Below, piece after piece: positions 10,818 to 25,900 of a DNA stretch of 64,000 nt; the stretch's first letter is position 1, and every line of letters starts with the position of its first letter. The translations under genes and the position numbers were made by a program. The notes under the pieces are model-generated. The model made no database searches and was not told the origin of the DNA. It saw only the letters and a list, made by a program, of their open reading frames with translations. This DNA is from Tridacna crocea (Eukaryota; Mollusca; Bivalvia; Cardiida; Cardiidae): NCBI GenBank assembly GCA_943736015.1, contig OX031061.1:64362192-64426191 (forward strand), in the 5' to 3' direction.

Positions 10818-10964
10818 TTATTGTTGAACAACTTGAACGATTCAGCGTCAACTTGAACTCTGTCTGGGTGATGCGTGGAGGTACAGCCGTATTCCGATGT
10901 GAAATCAATCCGCCATTTGTCAAAGATTACGTAACTGTGACGTCATGGATCCACAACTCTAAAG
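10818..10964 (+). CDS. DSCAM: DSCAM exon: Ig2, N-terminal half
   Basis: Starts after tttgtag and ends before gtacgt, phase 1 in and 1 out. It carries the first Ig2 cysteine ([12 protein letters not shown]) and the block [11 protein letters not shown], which resembles the Dscam Ig2 first half that arthropods encode in their exon 4 cluster. Only one copy is present here. This is the first exon recognisable in the window. Confidence 0.88.
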
Positions 10965-13900
10965 GTACGTATAATTATAGGCCAAGAGTTGCAGCATTGA
11001 CCGGCAACGGTTTAATATTTTTAACGTTATTTCCTTCAAGTTTTTTTTTGTTGGTTTTTAGCTCTTTAATCAACTATTTAGTGATGACCAAGCAATTTGT
11101 CGCAATGATCTTTTCATAAAAAATATCTTTTTTATCTCCAGAGGATCGCATAAGCATAACAGAAGGGGGAGAATTACATCTCCGTGACGTCAGAAAAACG
11201 GACGGGTCCGAAACATTTCGTTGTACGGCAACATGTAACATCACCCAAACAGAGAGAGTCAGTTCACCAGCCGGCCTTAACATACACGGTATTGTAGCTT
11301 TGTTTGCTTCTATGAGAGTTTCACGCCGTTTTAACCGTTTAGGTCGCGTCAAAAACGGCCGGTGCATCTACGCATCTCTCTCCCGTCTTTCTCACAGTAG
11401 TGTATACGGACACAACTATCCACTCCTTGCTTTTCTCATGCGAATCATTGGTGAGAGGCGAAAACAAAGCAGAAAGAAACTTTGCTGCAATCGGGTTTGG
11501 AATCCGCAACGACCAGGTCACGAGTCGGATACGTTAACCATCCGGGAGGGCGGCAAAATGGCACTAATTCACGCATTTGCAACGCAAAATTTTAGATTGG
11601 TCAATTTTAAAAGCAAATGCATACGAAAGACTGAATTTTGCTAAAACTAACATTTTTTTTTCATTTGAAATGGTAGATACCATTTTCTCCTTTTCCCCAC
11701 ATTGTTTTGAAATATCCCTTTTCCATTTTGTCATAAAACTCTGAACTGTGTAGAAATATATTTTCAACAGAGTATAGATCAATGAACGGACGCGTCAGTG
11801 TCATTTGATATGTTATCCCTTTACCCTATAAGGCATTTCTATGGAATCTCTAATTGACCCTAAATGATAGCAAGGATGAAGCAGTTTCTTATGTGTATAT
11901 GACACCTTTTGATAGCATAGAAAACATTGTGGCAAAAGGTGAAATTGCTTGTCACGAGCAATTTCACCTTTTGCCACAATGTTTTTCCAAAAGCTCCTAC
12001 AAGCAATGCGTAGAAATGATTATCTATGGAGCAAAGGGTTAAAATAACATGCGAATGGAAAAAATTGTGCAAGAAAATTACACAAATAATGAGATTCTGA
12101 ATGACATTTTGACCTGACCAAGTTTATAAAGTGTACATCATGGATGAATAAAGAAGAGAAATAACACAAAACAGCCAAACCTTTTGGAAAAACAGACCAA
12201 ACCACTTTCTTTACACCTATGCAATACAGCTAGATAGACGATTTGATAGAAAAAAAGTTGTTAAGTAGGTTGTACGTCTAGAAAAATAATACTAACAACA
12301 GTCAGATGAGTGATTGTTTAGAGAGTTTGTCCAACGTTATAACCTATTTGCGAGTACATTTCTAGCGTCACCGTCACTTAGTACTTTCAGTACTTTGATT
12401 CATATTGCAGACCCTCCAGCCGGTGGTAAAGGTCCCTCCATTGAAGACAACATGTATCAGGATGTACAAGCAGATATCGGGGAGAAGGTAGAACTGACAT
12501 GCGTATCGGACGGCTGGCCCCTGCCCGCCTATAGATGGTACAAAGACAACACTATGGTCAATTTGAATGACCCCAGATACTCACAGCTTGGTGGCAACTT
12601 GGTCATTTCGTCCGCCGTTCCGTCCGACAGTGGGGAGTATAGATGTAATGTGAGCAATTCAAGAGGCTCGGCAGCCGCCATCAGACAATTAACTGTTAAA
12701 GGTATTCAACCACTATACTGATGGATAATATTTAACCCTTTACCACACAATCGACGACCCAATGCAAGAACCATTTTGAAATCATTGTGGGAAAAGGAGA
12801 AAATGCTGGTAACCAGAATTTTCTCCTTTTCCCACAATGTTTTCTACCCTGCTGAAAACAAATTTCAATATTTGAGTTACATTTATTTTGTCGTTTGCAA
12901 CTGTTTTCAACTTGGATTAGTCTAGAATACAGATGAACGAAACGTAGGGATGCATGGATAGGTGAACTGGCCACCGCGATATAAGAATAATGTTAAAAAA
13001 CGGTATTTAACATAAATCAATAAATCAATTCAATTTTTCCATCCGACAGTCCATCCATCCATCCATCCATCCACCCATCCATCCATCCATGAATCCATCC
13101 ATCCATCCATCCATCCATCCATCCATCCATCCACCCTTCCATCCATCCATCCATCCATCCATCCATCCATCCATGAATCCATCCATCCATCCATCCATCC
13201 ATCCATCCATCCATCCATCCATTCATCCATCCATCCACCCTTCCATCCATCCATCCATCCATCCATCCATCCATCCATCAAAAACTTTCTCCATGAGAGT
13301 CATTAAATAATGAAATTATTCCTAACCATCAGCATTAATCATCAAGTATTTTACTAAACTTCTCAATCTTGTTTATCATTTGCTTAGATAACCCCTAGGC
13401 TGCTAAACGCGACTCACCGACCTTTTGCGGACAGTGTAGATCAAGATCAGACTGCACAGAACGTGCAGTCTGATCTTGAATCTACACTGTCCGAGAAGGA
13501 GATATAATTTCCTAAAACATAACTTTTAGATAACAATATCTGTGTTTTTAATATCGAATTGAAAATTTCTATTTATTTGTATAGCCGGAAAAGGGTAAAA
13601 TGGTCAAACTGCGTTCCTATAACTTTAGAAAATTTTCGTAGAATACGTTTTCGAAAGAACGGTTTTAACCCATTACCACACAAGAAAAATTTAGACTTGT
13701 CCAAATTGAAAGCATTTGCATACGACAAAATAAAGGTGACTGAAAAATTGAAATTTGTTTTGGGAAGGGTAGAAAACACTGTGGGAAAAGGAGAAAATGC
13801 TGGTCACCAGCATTTTCTCCTTTTCCCACAGTGTTTTCAAAAAGATTTTTTTTTTCAAGGGCGTCAAAAGTAGGGATTGTGTGATAATGGGTTAACTCCT

Positions 13901-16900
13901 TGTTGTTTGAAAACGGGATCGTTGCAATAGGGGGTTTGAATGGGACATATCGAGACATGTATGTGAGAAACGATGGTTTTTAATGGTCTCAGAAATGCAT
14001 CATGAAAAGTAGGGAAAAAAAAAGGGTCTTACATAAGGTTATGGATTTTGACATTCTCCAGATAGTCTCGTTTATTTACGACCCCGGGTAAAAAAATGGA
14101 GACATTGTTATTAGGTAAGAAACCAACGCATTTTCTCCTTTTCCCCACAGTTGTTTATAGCTTTTCTAATATGAATTTTGATAAGTTGAGCGGCATTTAA
14201 TTTGTCGTCTGCAAATGCCTTCAAACTGGGTGAGCCTTATATTTTGTCGTCTGGTTACTTAGACACTAAGGAGGGTATCATGTTATAGACTCGAAGCTAG
14301 TCATGAGCCATTTGATTTCGTAAATATGCAAAAACAGGAAAGAATTTGCATAAGAAACAATAACAGACCTATAAAAAAAAAGCTAAGAAGTTATTTAAAT
14401 ATGTATATGACAAATGATCGCGCGCATCGTACTGCGCATGTATTTTTGTCGTAGACATCGAACCAAACGTGCAACTATGTAGTTTTTGCACCCAATGGTA
14501 ACACTATTTGTGCACTGAAAGAAGTAGCACTTTGGATAGTATTGGTGAAGAGAAAAAAATGAATGTTTGAACTATCAGCGTGAAATGCTGCGGACTCGGC
14601 GTTACATATCAAACAAAGAAACAAACGCAGGAAATTCAAAGCCGAGGAAATAGAGCCGTTTCAACTTCGAAAATTTATTTTGAAAAAGGAGAAATCGCTC
14701 CTATTTTCGGGTTAAATTGACTACGATTTAAGGCGCTTTAAGTCCAGTATAAATTGAGTTTTGGACCTGTATATATCTTTTTCAAAGCCAAATTTCTCAG
14801 AAATGAGCACGTTGACCCACATCTTTTTTTAATGTGTAATATGCTGGAGACATCATCAGCTGTGAATGTGCAACGTTTATTGGTTGGTTATTTCCATTTA
14901 TTTATCGTCGCTACCGGTTGCCCTTCTAAGCGACGCCCCGAGAAGACGGTTAGTTGTTACGGGGGATAGTGCAAGGATACAGGTCGAAACTACTGAGAGC
15001 TTCGCCTGGTTCTTTGACCTGCTCGGCGTATAGCACCGTCACACGGGACCTCGGTTTAATGTCTCATCCGAAAGACTATTAGTAATTTTACATGGCCAAC
15101 CGGGAATTCGAACCCACAACCTGTAGGACAATATGTTCACGAGTCCTATGCTCTACCAACTGAGCTATATCGGCTGGTGCAACGTTTAAAAGATATCTGT
15201 CCGTTATAAAAAATGTCATATGCGTCGTTAAGTTCGATTGGATAAAAACAAAAGCCCCGGAATGACGCATGGAATGTTTGTGCAACTCCTATTCTCTCAC
15301 AGTGTTGACACTCCGTTAATTCCAATACATTGTGTTATTTCTCTGGGGAAGCTTAGTTTTAGATGAGAGGAAAAAAAAATCCAAATTAAAAGCACGCTCT
15401 GACACTTGTCAGGAATACCAACAGCCGGAACTATTTATATCGTTGCTTAATGTACTCCACGACCGCTTCGCTGAGTTGCTCAGTCGGTAGCGTACTGGAC
15501 TCAAAAGCAGAGGGTCGCTGGCTCGATTCCCGGCTCGGCCAATTTCTTTTCGAGGATTGATGATAGTTACTGCGACAGGATTCATTCCTCTCTCACTGCT
15601 CTTTGTGTTTTGACGCTGGTTATGTGGGAAATCATCCAGTGGCTTGGAAAGAATGAAGTGTGGATTACTTGAAAAGAAATTGCAGGAAGGCTTGGATAGG
15701 TGCACTAGCAACAGTGATATACCTGAAATAATGTTGAAAACTGCGCTAAACCCCAAATAATAAAAGAATAAAAAAAAAATCCACGATAGCTTCACGAAGG
15801 AACTATCAAGTTTTCATCAAAGTGAAGTTTTCTTTTTTTTACACCCGAAGATTTGTAATATATTATGAGCCCAGTCTTCCGTCCGTCCGTCCGACCGATA
15901 AGGAGATATCGGCCTCGTGGATTATTTATTTTTGCCTCGTAACACAACTGTATTTTATTGAACGATAAACCACGATAGAAAGAAGATTGTTTTTAAAATA
16001 AACCACGTTGTGAGTTATGAGGCACAGTGAAGGAACCACTCGGGTAATCGCCGTCGTGGATTTTTTATTGTACCTCATAACTCATAATCGTGGTTTATGG
16101 AACGGTAAACCGCGATAGACAGATTACTTCTTCATTTGAAAGTAATACGACTTGCGGTAGGCTAAACCATTTAACCCTTTACAAAACGATAAACTTTTGG
16201 ACTAGACCAAATTGAAAGCATTTGCAGACGACAATTCAACTCTTGCTGAAAAGATGATTGGGTAGAAAACATTGTGGGAAAAGGAGAAAATGCTGGTTAC
16301 CAGCATTTTCTCCTTTTTCCACAATGTTTTCAAAAGGCTACTATTCCAGACCCGTAAAAACCAGGGATTGTTTGGGAAAGGGTTAATGTTTTTTCATACT
16401 CTAAAATAAGACTAAGAATGACAATGATAACGCGTTGTGGATACGGAACCAGTGTCCGAAGATACTGCAGTCTGATCTTGAAACTTCGACGTACTTTTTA
16501 GGTGTTTTTTTTTCACAATGATTAAGCCCAACCAGTCACAGAATAAATATTCCAATAACATGAGTTGAAAATCCGCGACTATGTATACCATTCCAAAGTT
16601 TAATCAAAAGAATACATGGAACATGAAACACATTGAAAGTCTTTGAATTCCTTTTATCTGTATTGACTTTTAATAAATAAAAAACTGCATAAAATGAAAA
16701 TAAAATCTTCGAAGCAAAATATGAGTATTGGATTGGTTTAAATTAATTACTTTTTGTTTTTCTCCGTAATTGACAATAATTTGATTATTGATGATTTGTC
16801 AACAACAACCTTTTACGCTTTCAGTTGCATTATCAGCCACTATAAAACCAGCCCGACAAGTTATAGATTCCGGACAGTCCGCCATGTTTAACTGTACCGT

Positions 16901-19900
16901 AGCCGGAAATCCTGTCACTTCCGTTGAATGGTATAAGGATGGCGTGTTGATCGAAAAGGATGACGATAGAATGGTATTTGAAGCGGAAACTTTGTTGGAA
17001 ATTATAAACGTGCGACGTCATGATCAGGGGATGTATCAATGTTTTATGGTGAACAGTGATTCAGAAGTGCAGGCGACATCTCAGTTATTGCTTGGAGGTA
17101 TCTTGTCACTTTCCTTTTTCCTTCCCTTTTGACACTTGTTCCACGAGGTTTATGGGGCTTCTAGATACAGTAGTTTCTGGTAACCTTTTGATATTAGCAT
17201 TATTGAAAAAAAAAGACAAAGTTTTGTTTTCCATATTGTAAATAGGGTTTTGTGTTTCATACTACTGTCTTATGGTTTTCTACTAATCTAACTTTGAATT
17301 CGCAGAAGATGACTCGTGGATATATAGAGGATATTTGTTTTTTTTTCGGTGAAAGATCGAAATTTATTTCATCAAGTGGACACCATCGGTAATATTTTCA
17401 CGAGTGGCGCAGCCACGAGTGAAAATATTACCGATGGTGTTCACGAGATGAAATAAATTTCGATCTTTCACCGAAAAAAAACAAATATTCTATTTATTTT
17501 ATGCTTTTAACCCTTTCTGGGAGGAGCTTTATCAAAATTTAGTACAGTTCTTTTCCCATGTTCCCCGTGGCGTACCCCTCCCGCATAGCAGCGTTACGTA
17601 AAGCGCGAGAAATGTAAGGTATATGACGTCATATTTCCCATCTGGTCGTTAGGCACGCACAATTTACCTAGGCAACAAGAACATGAAAATCGGTATTTTC
17701 ACTGGTGGTACCAGTGTAAGATCGAAAAATATTTTCACTGCTGTTTCTCGATATCCTACCGGAAAGCATGAAATAATGCTAAATAAATGTTAAAATCAGA
17801 AACACACATTACAACCTAAATTCATTTAGATTTGTTTGAAAGTTTGCTGCAGTATATTTCAAGTGTTTTCCAAGACAACTGTCATGGATCTAATATAACA
17901 GAGAAGCACTCTTGGTAGAGAGGCTTTAAGGGATAGTTTCCTGAATACATTATCCCATTACCACACACAATCCCTACTTTTGACGCCCCTGAGAAAGAAG
18001 CCTTTAGAAAACATTGTGGGAAAAGGAGAAAATGCTGGTAACCAGCATTTTCTCCTTTTCCCACAATGTTTTCTACCCTTCACAAAACAAATGCTTTCAA
18101 TTTGGACCAGTCTAAAATTTTCTCGTTTAGTTATACAGTGCATGTTGCCACATAATACAGACCCATTTTATGTAATAAATAAAGGATATTTGTTTTTTTT
18201 TTTCGGTGAAAAGTCCAAATTTATTTCATCGAGTGAACACCGTAGGTAATATTTTCACGAGTGGCCCAGCCACGAGTGAAAATATTACCAATGGTGTTCA
18301 CGAGATGAAATAAATTTCGATCTTTCACCGAGACCCTCCCCCTCCCCCCCCCCCCCCCCCCCCCAAATATTCTATTTATTTCATGCCTTTAACCCTTTTT
18401 GGGAGGAACTTTATTAAAATCCAGTACAGTTCTTTTCCGTCATTCCCCGTGGCGTACCCCTCCTGCATAGCAACGCATTACAATATTACGTCAAGCGCGT
18501 GAAATATAAGGTATATGACGTCATATTTGCTATCCGGTTGTGAGGCACGCACAATTTACCTAGGCAACAAGAACGTGAAAATCGGTATTTTCACTGGTGG
18601 TACCAGTATAAGATCGAAAAATATTTTCACTGCTATTTATCGATATCCTACCGGAAAGCATGAAATAACAGGCATAACTTTGAAGTAGAATATCCGTTTG
18701 TTTGACATCTAAAATATTTACTAAGAGTAAAAAAGATTTCGAACCGAGTTTCTCTGCAGGGAATGCGCAAGCTGACCTGCTTTTTGCAGATGCACGAGAC
18801 CCCTATTTCTATTACGGTGATCATAAAACTTGGCCAAAAAAGCGCGACGAAATGTTGTACATTTTGTTGCGCTTTTTTGGCAAAGTATTATGATTACCGT
18901 ATACCCAGTTTAGCCCATTTTGGAACTAATTCTTTTACAGCGGCGCATCCTGTGATCGACGGATTTAACGATCTCTTTAAACAAATTGGGCAGCGGACCA
19001 GCATGCGCTGTATTGCAGCTGGTAACCCGACTCCGACAATACAATGGTTGTTAGACGGAGAACCAGTCCGAGAACAAAGCCACGTCAGTGTTGGTGATTT
19101 CACTATGGCATCCGGTGACGTAGTTAGTTACGTCAACATTACAAGTGTCGAGCGGCTCGATGGCGGGGAATACAAGTGCATTGCAAGTAACAATGTTGGA
19201 AGAGCGGAGCATACAGCTCGCCTTAACGTTTATGGTAAGTCTTATCGTTTTGGTAACTTCATGTGAGACATTATCTGAATATCAGTCGAAGATTATGAAA
19301 GTTTTCAGATGAAATAGACATTCTTTGGTGTTTATATATTTGCAAATTCTACTTCTTACCACGAAAGAAAGCATGAAGCCTGTAGCAGACTTCGTATACA
19401 TGTAACAGTAACTATGTAACAGCTTTTGTACTCGCATGAACACAAAAATGCTCAGTTTTTTTATCACTATTAAAGATCTAGAAATATAATGGGACGTTAC
19501 AAGATGTCTTTGTGTAATTGATTATTGCGTAGAATGACCTAGACCAAATGATACGTGGTGGGTGGTTTTGACAGTGTGTTATTCTTGATACGAAAAAAGA
19601 ACAAATTGCAAAAAATTGTTATTAGAAACAAAACACAAACAAATAAACAAAACTGACCTCGATTTATTATGTATAATATTCCTTCGATCCAGTCAGTGAT
19701 GAATAGATTAGATAATAATAATAATAATAATGATAAAAGTAATAATAATAGCATAATTTTCTTATAACTGCGTTTATCACGTTTATGACGCATTTCCAGC
19801 CCTCCTTGTTGCATACACTTGAATTTATTCAGGAAAAAAAAAAATGCGTCATCCTGTCTGCATCTGCTGCTACCATACATGTACGTGTAAAAATGCAGTG

Positions 19901-22900
19901 TCCCCTTCATTGTCTAAAAGCTAAGGTTCATATGCACTGAATTACAATTAAGCTGGAGAAATGGTCGGATATTGTCGAGCTAATTGCATGTCAATTGTCC
20001 CCAAGATTTGCCTTGTTTTCTTCATTCGACCCTTTACCGATCGACCCCGGGTTTTTACGATTCTGATGAAGAAAGTTTTCGAAGACAGTTAAGGGAAAAA
20101 TTGTTTTAACGTCTGCCCATTTACAAACAGCTTGTATATCATTTGAACCATATTTGTTTTGTCGTCTGCAATTGCTTTCAATATGGACCACAGTAAAATT
20201 TTGCTGACTGATTAAGACTTAGATTTTAAAAAAAAAAATATCTAGGCGACGTGACAGGCCGGTGAGAGGATATTATCTGACAACATTTCCAACGGAAATT
20301 CGACACGCACGCAACCCATTGAAATGTGATTCATTGCTGACCCTTAAACAGATAATAAAATTTTAGATTCGGCCATTTTAAATGTACTTGCCGATGACAT
20401 TTTTTTAAAACTAGGCTCTAATAGGAAGATTTATATTTCAAAGCAAAATATTGTGTAAAACGGAGAAAATACTGGTAATCAGGATTTTCTCCTTTTCCCA
20501 CGTTGTTTTCTAAAACCTGGGTCGCACAGATTATTTAGTGAAAGGTTGAAAAAAAAAAAAACCGCGGCAATCCAAAAGAGGTCTCGCCATCAAGTTTTAC
20601 GACTGGAAAACTTTTCTTTAATTAACCCTTTCCCAAACAATCCCTGGTTTTTACAGGTCAGGAATAGTAGCCTTTTGAAAACATTGTGGGAAAAGGAGAA
20701 AATGCTGGTAACCAGCATTTTCTCCTTTTCCCGCAATGTTTTCTACCCTATCATAGACAGAAATCATCTTTTCAGCAAGAGTTGAATTGTCGTCTGCGAA
20801 TGCTTTCAATTTGGTCTTGTCCAAAAATCTGTCGTTTGGGAAAGGTTAAAATATACAAAGCAAAGTTAAGCCGAAGAAAAAGCTTCACAACACATTCAGT
20901 CCGGAACGGTAAAATTTTTTCAAGTGAAACAATACTTCAAATCGAAATTATTATCTAGGTTGTCTTCTTTCTCAGTGTCGTTTAAACCCGGGATTGTGCG
21001 GTAAAATATCAATAAATCCATTACGACAAAATCCCTACTTTTGATGACCCTGAGAAAACACTGCATTTTACCAGCATTTTCTCCATTTACAACAGTGTTT
21101 TCTCCCCTCCACAAAACAAATTTCAAATTTTGAGTCATCATTATTTTGTCGTCTGCAAACGCTTTTGATTTGAACAAGTCTAAAATTTTGTCTTTTAACC
21201 CATTACTACACAATCCCTACTTTTGATCCTGAGAAAGAAGCCTTTTGAAAACATTGTGGGAAAAGGAGAAAATGCTGGTAACCAGCATTTTCTCCTTTTT
21301 CCCACAATGTTTTCTATCCTTCACAGAACAAATTTCAAATTTTCTGTCCCTTTTATTTTGTCGTCTGCAAATGCTTTCGATTTGGACAAACCTAAAATTT
21401 TGTCGTGTGGTAATGAGTTAATTGAATCTCGATCATCTAAATACCTGACTCAGAAATGTGATCGTATGACCATTCCGATATTTACGACTATAGGATTGGT
21501 TATTTGCCTTTATTTATCGTCGCTACCGGTTGCCCATCTGAGCGACGCCCCCAGAAGACGGTTAGTTGTTACGGGGGATAGTGCAAGGATACAGGTCGAA
21601 ACTACTGAGAGCTTCGCCTGGTTCTTTCACGTGCTCGGCGTATAGCACCGTCACACGGGACCTCGGTTTAATGTCTCATCCGAAAGACTATCAGTAGTGT
21701 TAGGTGGCCAGCCGGGGATTCGAACCCACAACCTGTACGACATTTTGTTAACAAGTCCTACGCTCTACCTACTAAGCTATATCGGCTGGTACGACTATAT
21801 ATAGGAATACTATGAGACCTGTATTGTACCACGTTTTATAACGACGCGGCCCCCTGAAGCCACGCAATTGGATGAGACTTGTGTTGCTTGTAAACGGTTT
21901 CATTATCGCAGAGAGCATGTTATCCCTCATTTCTTCAACATTTATTAGCTCTAGTTACAAAGGATCAATCGCTAAGCCCCAATAGTTGTATTTCGAGCTA
22001 TGAAGTAGGACAAACTGGTTTGTGCGACCATTGTTTCACATTGCTCTTCTTATGAGATCCGTCAAAACAAAGAGACAATTATGCATTGTAAATCACTCCT
22101 CAATTATTGACTACTTTTTTTTCACCACCTTTATCAAGAATATTCTTAGTCTTATTTTCTTTTTTTTTCTCTAAATTTGAAAGTAACGCAACTTTTGAAT
22201 GGCTAAACCAAATAGTTTAGCCTATCAGAATTTGTATTACGTTCTTTATAGATCTATGAATAAAACTCAAAACAGTCCTAAGAATTTTGGTGAACATTGA
22301 CCCTGGCATAATACCAATAAAAAATGGCTCTCCATCTCTATAGTATCATCGTAATATTTCTTAACCCTTTACTCCACAGATACTCATTTCTACGCACTGC
22401 TTGCAGAAGCCTTTGGAAAACATTGTGGCAAAAGGTGAAATTGCTCGTGACGAGCAATTTCACCTTTTGTCAAAATGTTTTCTGTGCTTTTCTATGCTAT
22501 CAAAAGGTGTCATATACATATAAGAAACGGCTTCACCCTTGCTATTATTTAGGGTCAATTAGAGATACCATAGAAATGCCTTATTGGGTAAAGGAATAAA
22601 CAGATGTCAAACCTGACTAATACATGTGACGAATAGTTATTTAGATATCAGTATTTATGTTAAGTTAGGATGACCCGAGTCAGCGGTAGATAAAGCGGGA
22701 ACAGCAAGTTTGTTAAATCTATGTTTCACGTTGTTTTCTTTTTGTAAGGTCTTCCAGATACTTAAAATGAGGAGTCTACAGTGGATGACGACGTGTATTT
22801 ATTTACTGTTGATTATGATTTTTAAATCCCATTGAATATACTGAGTTTATAACCTTTGATGTCTACTTAAAATGTAGTGTTTTTATTGTATTTCTTGAAA

Positions 22901-25900
22901 TATCAAAAGGGATTCATACCAAGAATACTTCTGCCTGGGACTAGTTTAGTCTATAATAGAGACTGCAAGGTAAAGAACCAGAAATTCCATCACAAGCTTA
23001 GGTTATAGATTATATCAAACTATCTGGAAAATGTCCATTTTGATTCTTTGAAAATGTAGCGTTAATTTATAATAAAATTTCATCTTTTTGTTCTGTTTAT
23101 TTTTGAAGGTATTCCCTACATTCGAGAGATGAAAAACGTGACTGCTACAGCCAATGAACCATTGTCTATCAGATGTTACGTCACCGGCTATCCACATAAA
23201 AAGATCACGTGGTCTAGAGGTATCTCAGAAAACCACAACTAAGTCCTTAGCTTCAAATCACCATTGCAAGGCATCAAACTATTGAAGCTATGCTATCCGT
23301 TTCAAATTATTAAAAAAAAAAGAAAAACATATTAAAACATTTCAACACTAGCATGTCTTTTAAGGTTACCATTTATTAGATGCCAGTCAATGTTGCCAAT
23401 GATGAATCTGCCAGAAAATGATTTTTGTTTTACCAAATAAATGGATTTTTTAAATCTTACAGCAAGTGTTATTGAGCTTGTGTAAACTTATTTACAGCAT
23501 AGTAACATCTTGAGGCAAAACTGATTTTCATTGTATCGCAATGTATTATTTAATTATTTACACACTTTATTGCCCCGACTTTAGATTTATAGATAAATAG
23601 TATATGGAACAACTAGTAGAAAATAGTTAGATTTAAAAAAAAAAATAAATAGTATATGGAACAACTAGTAAAAAAATAGTTAGATTTAAAAAAAATGGCA
23701 GGGACCAATGGAAATGACGACTACACGGTTAACCCTTTCCCAAACACGCCCTGGTTTTTACGTGTCTGCAATAAAAGTATTTTGAAAATACTGTGGGGAA
23801 AGGAGAAATTGCTCGTAACGAGCAATTTCTCCTTTTCCCACAGTGTTTTCTACCCTTTTTGAGAACTTTCTGCCATTTTCTCAAAATCTAAAATTGTCAT
23901 CTGCAAACTGTTTCAGTTTGGAAGAGTCGAAAATTTGTCATTTGGGAAAGGGTTAAATATACTCAACTAATGTTATGTTATGTAGAAGGTTAAACTGAAT
24001 AATATCTGCTCGAATGATACATTTGAATAGATGTAACAGAACCTTACAGATGTCATTGGCAACTTTAATTTTGAATTTTGTCATTGGAAAAATGTAATAT
24101 ACTACTACTTCTGATTTTTTAACAGACGGCCGTCAGCTCCCGTTCAACCATCTACAGAAAGTTGTTAACGATACTCTTATTATACTGAAAGTACAGAAAC
24201 GTTTTGACGAGGGGAAGTACACATGTAGCGTTGTCAACAATGTTGGAATGGGAATGGACAGAAGTGTCTTCATTAGCGTTGTTCGTGAGTATCTGTTACC
24301 CTTAACCCTTTCCCAAATGGCAAATTTTGGACCAGACCAAATCAAAAGCATTTTGCAGATGACAAATTAACATGAGCCAAAAGTATGGTTTTTCTACATG
24401 ATAGGGTAGAAAACATTGTGGGAAAAGGAGAAAATGCTGGTTACCAGCATTTTCTCCTTTTCCCACAATGTTTTCAAAAGACTTCTTTTCCTGACCCGTA
24501 AAAACCAGGGATTTTTTGGGAAAGGGTTAAAATCCATGGACTTTTGCGGACGGTACAGGTCAAGATTAGACTACACAGAAAATTTGATTTATGCGGTCCA
24601 CTTGAAATAATTTTGAAACAGTCAATTAAAAAAAAAAGCATGTAAAATGCAGGGCTCGCCGAATATCGCTTTGCGACATCATCTTGAAAATCAAAGAAAA
24701 AGTATATAGGTTGTCTGCAGATGGTTTGTTAATGAAATAAGGTAATTTAAATTGAAAAAAAAAATATATAATGCAAGTTGGAATGGTTTGGGCTCATTAA
24801 GGTATCCCACTTCATTTCCAAATCACGAAGATGAAGGTATATGTAAAGACATTACAAGTTTTAATCCAATAATTTCCCTTGCAGAACCTCCCGTAATTGA
24901 CCCTTTCAATATTCCGCCAAAGATACAAGGAGACCGTGTTACCCTTCCCTGTGCAATCAGTAACGGTGACCCACCTATCAACATTACATGGACCAAGGAC
25001 GATGCTGAAATACCACCGGATGTGGGCATTGTTGTTGAGGTAAATATTTCACATCTTTACCAGTCCAAAATAGTTAAGCTTTCTCGAAACTGGAATCATG
25101 GAGCTCTTACACGCTTATAAAGGCACAGTTTACAGACTTCCGAGTTCTCTGTAGCTGTTAAATTCAGCTCAGACTTTTTTCTTTTATTATGCTCCCCGAA
25201 GGGCGAGCATATAGTCGCCGCTTCGTCTGTCCGTCCGTCTGTCCGTCCGTCCGAAGCGATTTCTCCACAACCCTTGGACCAAATTGGATGAAACTTCATA
25301 TATGAACTCCTTGGGGTAATGCGCCGATATACTTTTCCCGGATTTTCAATTTGACCCCGTGTCATGGAAAAAAGGGGCTTAATGCAAAATTGCAATTTTT
25401 ACCAATATCTCATTCAGTTTTGGTCAGAATATCATGAAACTTCATGGTTATATTGTTTATGGAAAGTCTTAGCATGTGCCCTTGCTATTTTTAATCTGGG
25501 CATTTTTTAAGTTGACGTTCTGTCATGGAAAAAGGGGGCTTCTTGCAAGATTCCAATTTTTACTAATATTTCATTCAGTTTTGGTCAAAATTTCATTAAA
25601 CTTCATGGTTATATTGTTTTTTAAGAGTTTCACCATGTGCTCTTGTTTCTTTATCTATGTGTTTTTCAATTTGACCCTCTGTCATGGAAAAAGGGGGTTT
25701 CTTGTAAAATGAAAAAGGGGCCCTAATGCAAAATTGCAATTTTTACTAATATCTTGTTCAGTTTTTGTCAGCATTTCATGGTTATATCTTGTTTTACAAG
25801 TTTCAACATGTGCCCTTTGTTTTTGCAATCTATGAATTATTAATGCGCAAATACGTCTTTCCTGGTTTCTTAAATTAAGGCTGCATCACGGAAAAAGGGG

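Noticed and set aside
13017-13310. Long open frames of Trp-Met-Asp-Gly or His-Pro-Ser-Ile repeats
   Set aside because: Translation of the (ATCC)n microsatellite; open in all frames, no splice or coding context.
15097-15178. tRNA gene candidates (also at 2.25, 4.9, 9.1, 15.5, 21.7 and 54.3 kb)
   Set aside because: A and B boxes are present, but acceptor stems do not pair and each is the head of a longer repeated SINE.
18763-18940. Upstream extension of the Ig5 frame
   Set aside because: Sequence is intron: a strong acceptor (ttttacag) at 18,940 fits the phase, and the extension has no domain similarity.
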